NCBI GenBank assembly: GCA_039888615.1
Contig: JBDQQS010000016.1
Length of the DNA: 64,000 nt
Source of the DNA: Flavimaribacter sp039888615
Lineage (GTDB): Bacteria; Pseudomonadota; Alphaproteobacteria; Rhizobiales; Rhizobiaceae
Direction: 5' to 3' (one strand)
Below, one piece after another: positions 60,919 through 64,000 of this stretch. Both the position numbers and the translations under genes were made by a program. How positions within the stretch are numbered: the first letter of the stretch is position 1; each line of letters starts with the position of its first letter. The notes under the pieces are model-generated. The model was not told where the DNA came from, did no database searches, and saw only the letters and a list, made by a program, of their open reading frames with translations.

Positions 60919-63555
60919 CTATCGTGTTGCGTTCTTGCCACTTTTGGGTTGAAGTTCTGCGATCTTGTGCGCGGGCATAGGTTTTCCGAAGAGAAATCCC
61001 TGGCCGTACTGAAATCCCGCTGTGCGCAACAGCGCCGCCTGATTCTCGTTTTCGATTCCCTCCGCCGTCGAGCGCTTGCCCAGATTGTTGGCGAGCGCAG
61101 CGATCGTGCTTGCAATGATCGAAGCCTGACGATCCGACTCGATTCGGCGAACGAATGACCGATCGATCTTGATCTTGTCGAAGGGAAATTGCTGCACATA
61201 GGTCATTGACGAAAACCCGGTTCCGAAATCATCGAGCACGATATTTACGCCCATTGCGTCAAGTGCGTGCAGTTCCTGGATCGTGTTGGGTGATGCATGC
61301 AGCAGGGTCGTTTCGATGATCTCGATATCGAGCAGGTCGGGATCCATGTCCAGCGTCGTCAGCAACTGGTCGATCTGTTTGACCACGACGCCGTGGCCAA
61401 ACTGTCGCGGCGACACGTTGAGCGCAATTCCAAGATGATGCGGCCATGTCGCAGCTTCTCGCAATCCTGTCTCGATAACCCATTCGCCGATTTCGTGTAT
61501 CAGCCCGAAATCCTCGGCAAGCGGGATGAATTCGTCGGGACGCATGACCTCACCAGTTTCGCCGCCCAGCCGGATCAGCGCTTCATATCCGACACGGCTG
61601 TAGTCGGAAAGATCGACCACCGGCTGGTAGTGGAGTTCGAAGCTATTTTCCTTGACCGCAGTGTGGAGCGCCAGCAAACCCTTCTTCTTCCACGTCAGCT
61701 CCTTCGCGATTTCTTCGTCGAAGAAGCGATAGGAGCCGCGACCGGACTCTTTCATTTTGTATAGCGCGCTGTCTGCCTTGGCGACCAGAGTTTCTGCAGT
61801 GTCCTCCGGATCATCCATCATGGCGATTCCGATACTGGCCGTCACTTCGATCGATAGTCCTTCCAACTGGAATGGGCGCGATACCTTTCGGATAATGTCC
61901 GCTGCGACTGATTCCAAACGCTTGCGATTTGTGTCGGAGCGTTTGAAGAGAATTGCGAACTCGTCGCCGCCCTGCCTTGCCACAAGGCTGGAGCGCCCGG
62001 CGCATTTCCTGATGCGTTCAGCCACAGCCTTGAGCAACTCATCTCCGATGATGTGCCCAAAACTGTCATTGATCGGTTTGAACCAGTCGATATCGATCAG
62101 CATCAGGCCAAGGCGCGAACCGCGATTCTTTGACGTCGCAATGGCTTCTTCAAGCGACGCGTTGAGCAGCGACCTGTTTGCAAGACCCGTCAGCGTGTCG
62201 TGGTTCGCCGCGTATTCGATCCTCCTTGACGCTTCAACTTTGTCTGTAACATCCGAATAGGTCGCGACCCAGCCTCCTCCAGGCATTGGCGCATAGGTGG
62301 CGTTTACGCTCCTGCCATTTCCAAGCCGGTAGTTGAAGGAAGTCGTCGTGCCGGCTGCGAGATGTTTATCGAGGCGGTTTGTGATCTCGCTTTCCCGCAC
62401 ATTGACGCTGCCCCGGCGTATTTCATTTCGCAGAATCCGGCGAAAATTCATGCCCCTTTTGACTTCGCCAGCCGGTTTGTCGAAAATCTCGATGTATCGC
62501 CTGTTCCAGAGCCTTAGATCCCCATGCTCGTCGAACACGCATACGCCTTCATGCATGTTCGCCAAGGTGATCGCCAGTTCCTCCTTGGCTTCCCGCGCCA
62601 GCCGTTCGGATTCTCTCAGCTTCAACTCGTCGTGCTTGCGGTCCGTGATGTCGCGAAAAGAACCGAAAAGGCGCACGGGCATGCCGTCCACATACGCCGC
62701 CTTGCCCACGGCGTGGACCCAGCGCCTGTTGTCGCGCGCGGTGATGAAGGGAAGTTCAAGGTCCCAGCCTGTTCCATTCTCGATGGCGCGGCTAATGGCT
62801 TTCTCGAGAATGGGGCGGGCTTCCGGCAGATAAAATCCTATTGCCGCCTCGAGAGTTGGAATATAGTCATCGTCGACTTCGTGGATCCTTTTCGTCTGCT
62901 CGGTCCAAATCGGCTTCATGTCGTCCAGGGAGAGTTCCCAACCGCCTACGCCGGATACGGCGGCAATCTGTTCGAACAGGTCCGATTGTCGACGAGCGGC
63001 CAACATCTGCGACCGCCCGAATTGTTGTGCGTCGCGCGCTTCCACCTCGTTTTCGAAAGTGTGGACCAGCCCTTCCACGATTTGACCCAAAAGAGAAAGG
63101 CGCTCTCGTTCCTGATCGGAAAAGGTCCGGGTCCGGACATCCTTTATGCAAACCGTTCCAAGCAAATGACCATCGGTCAATCTGATCGGATAGCCGGCGT
63201 AAAACCGGATATGCGGCGGCCCCACGACAAAAGGATTGGCGCTGAAGCGCGCATCCGCCGTCGCATCTTCCACTACCATAAGCCTTCCGTGCGTCATGGC
63301 GTGGCTGCAGAACGATTCCTTGCGCGGGATGGTTTGGAGGTCGATACCGTATCTCGCCATGTTCCACTGCTCGTTTTCGCCGATGATGGAAACAAGCGAA
63401 ATGGGGCAGGAGAACAGGTCCGCCGCAAGGCGCACGACGGCGTCGAGATAGTCGGACCGCTTGGAATGCTGGATCCCGAGATATTCGATTTTCTCCAGAC
63501 GAGCTTTTTCGTCAAACACATCGGCGCGCGTGTTGGAGGCTTTTGTTGACGCCAT
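60919..63555 (-). CDS. GAF-PAS-PAS-GGDEF-EAL cyclic-di-GMP protein
   Basis: This 878-aa signalling protein has no membrane segments. A GAF domain (about 25-170) and two PAS domains (about 195-310 and 325-440) lead to a GGDEF domain with an intact active site (GGDEF at 529-533) and an EAL domain with EAL at 658-660 and DDFGTGFSS. Both synthesis and breakdown of cyclic di-GMP are therefore possible; the sensory domains would choose. It is transcribed alone. Confidence 0.94.
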   Translation of the reverse strand: MASTKASNTRADVFDEKARLEKIEYLGIQHSKRSDYLDAVVRLAADLFSCPISLVSIIGENEQWNMARYGIDLQTIPRKESFCSHAMTHGRLMVVEDATADARFSANPFVVGPPHIRFYAGYPIRLTDGHLLGTVCIKDVRTRTFSDQERERLSLLGQIVEGLVHTFENEVEARDAQQFGRSQMLAARRQSDLFEQIAAVSGVGGWELSLDDMKPIWTEQTKRIHEVDDDYIPTLEAAIGFYLPEARPILEKAISRAIENGTGWDLELPFITARDNRRWVHAVGKAAYVDGMPVRLFGSFRDITDRKHDELKLRESERLAREAKEELAITLANMHEGVCVFDEHGDLRLWNRRYIEIFDKPAGEVKRGMNFRRILRNEIRRGSVNVRESEITNRLDKHLAAGTTTSFNYRLGNGRSVNATYAPMPGGGWVATYSDVTDKVEASRRIEYAANHDTLTGLANRSLLNASLEEAIATSKNRGSRLGLMLIDIDWFKPINDSFGHIIGDELLKAVAERIRKCAGRSSLVARQGGDEFAILFKRSDTNRKRLESVAADIIRKVSRPFQLEGLSIEVTASIGIAMMDDPEDTAETLVAKADSALYKMKESGRGSYRFFDEEIAKELTWKKKGLLALHTAVKENSFELHYQPVVDLSDYSRVGYEALIRLGGETGEVMRPDEFIPLAEDFGLIHEIGEWVIETGLREAATWPHHLGIALNVSPRQFGHGVVVKQIDQLLTTLDMDPDLLDIEIIETTLLHASPNTIQELHALDAMGVNIVLDDFGTGFSSMTYVQQFPFDKIKIDRSFVRRIESDRQASIIASTIAALANNLGKRSTAEGIENENQAALLRTAGFQYGQGFLFGKPMPAHKIAELQPKSGKNATR

Positions 63556-63841
63556 TCCCGAATTTTATCCTGTGTATTGACCAATGGTAGCCACGGTCAT
63601 CGAAAGTAATTCGCAGCTCATCAGAAAATTCTTAAGATGTTCCTCCCTAATAAATTGTATCAATTGAAAACGATACTTCAAAAATAGTGCGATAGCGCAT
63701 CGGTCGTCGCCTTACACACACAATTGGTCCGGTGCCGGCCTATATATCGCACTGTTGCGTTCCCTTAAGAGAAATTTGTCCTCTAAACTTTTGATTCAAT
63801 TGTTTTGTCTACAAATGGCTTAACCGATCCGGAGCGGCAAA

Positions 63842-64000
63842 ATGGCAAATCCACTATTTTCATCATGTGTTTCGACATCCTTGCTCGGGCGCATGGTCCG
63901 ATCGTTTATCGCGGTTGTGTCGATGGCGTTGCTTCTTGCGGTTCTAGGGCTCTCTGCGTCCAGGGCTCAGGAGTTGAAGGTGCCCGATGTCGACTTCGGC
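63842..64000 (+). CDS. Start of a secreted protein (cut by window edge)
   Basis: The frame is open from ATG 63842 to the edge (53 codons), with GGAG seven bases upstream. The N-terminus has a long n-region, a hydrophobic core (SFIAVVSMALLLAVLGL) and a probable signal peptidase site SRAQE near residue 42. The mature part is not visible, so the function is unknown. The 286-base region to the left is AT-rich, has no gene and likely holds promoters for this gene and the divergent GGDEF-EAL gene. Confidence 0.7.
   Translation, partial: MANPLFSSCVSTSLLGRMVRSFIAVVSMALLLAVLGLSASRAQELKVPDVDFG

Noticed and set aside
60660..61199. A 179-codon minus-strand open frame
   Set aside because: About half of it is an out-of-frame overlap with the GGDEF-EAL gene and the rest has no coding character.

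Overview
The window is chromosomal DNA of an alphaproteobacterium, most likely order Hyphomicrobiales (Rhizobiales) near the Rhizobiaceae/Phyllobacteriaceae/Aurantimonadaceae. The evidence is high-GC coding DNA on both strands and typical rhizobial gene sets: a yejA-yejA-yejB-yejE transporter, a membrane-anchored cytochrome c, ffs beside dnaX-ybaB, uppP-fzlA-queG, mmcB next to the redox regulators actR/actS, and hrpB. I saw no rRNA, tRNA, CRISPR array, prophage or intact insertion sequence. The assignment is by gene content and protein style only, because I could not search a database.

Layout. 1-6 kb: peptide ABC transporter (yejE runs off the left edge). 6-19 kb: housekeeping genes (cytochrome c, kdsB, pheA, recR, gshB, a porin with a Fur-like box, nudC, a HIT protein, the SRP RNA, dnaX, ybaB, malate synthase G, a MarC protein). 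19-24 kb: a styrene-monooxygenase-type operon (styA-like, EthD-like, flavin reductase, aldehyde dehydrogenase) with a divergent LysR regulator, bordered by small inverted-repeat elements. 24-28 kb: uppP, fzlA-like, queG and a YeeZ-like epimerase-fold protein, then a gene-free stretch with a REP-like palindrome and four copies of a 19-bp repeat.

28-41.5 kb: a large catabolic island. A PAS-LuxR regulator is divergent from an M20 amidohydrolase, a complete oligopeptide-type ABC transporter, an aldehyde dehydrogenase, an SDR dehydrogenase and a three-subunit molybdenum hydroxylase of form II CoxSLM type, whose S-L intergenic region holds two strong RNA hairpins. It reads as import, amide hydrolysis and stepwise oxidation of one unknown substrate. 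41.5-50 kb: L,D-transpeptidase, mmcB, actR, actS, hrpB, an SDR and a SulP transporter.

50-54 kb: deoC, a two-domain ALDH16-type aldehyde dehydrogenase and a GntR regulator, preceded by a perfect 12-bp palindrome; this looks like a deoxyribose or related 2-deoxysugar phosphate route. 54-58 kb: two overlapping genes for exported proteins that each join a ClpP-like domain to MORN repeats. One keeps the Ser/His pair and the other has lost it; this is the most unusual locus in the window. 58-64 kb: a CAP-domain lipoprotein, ChrA chromate transporter, an exported pentapeptide-repeat protein, a GAF-PAS-PAS-GGDEF-EAL protein and the start of a secreted protein cut by the right edge.
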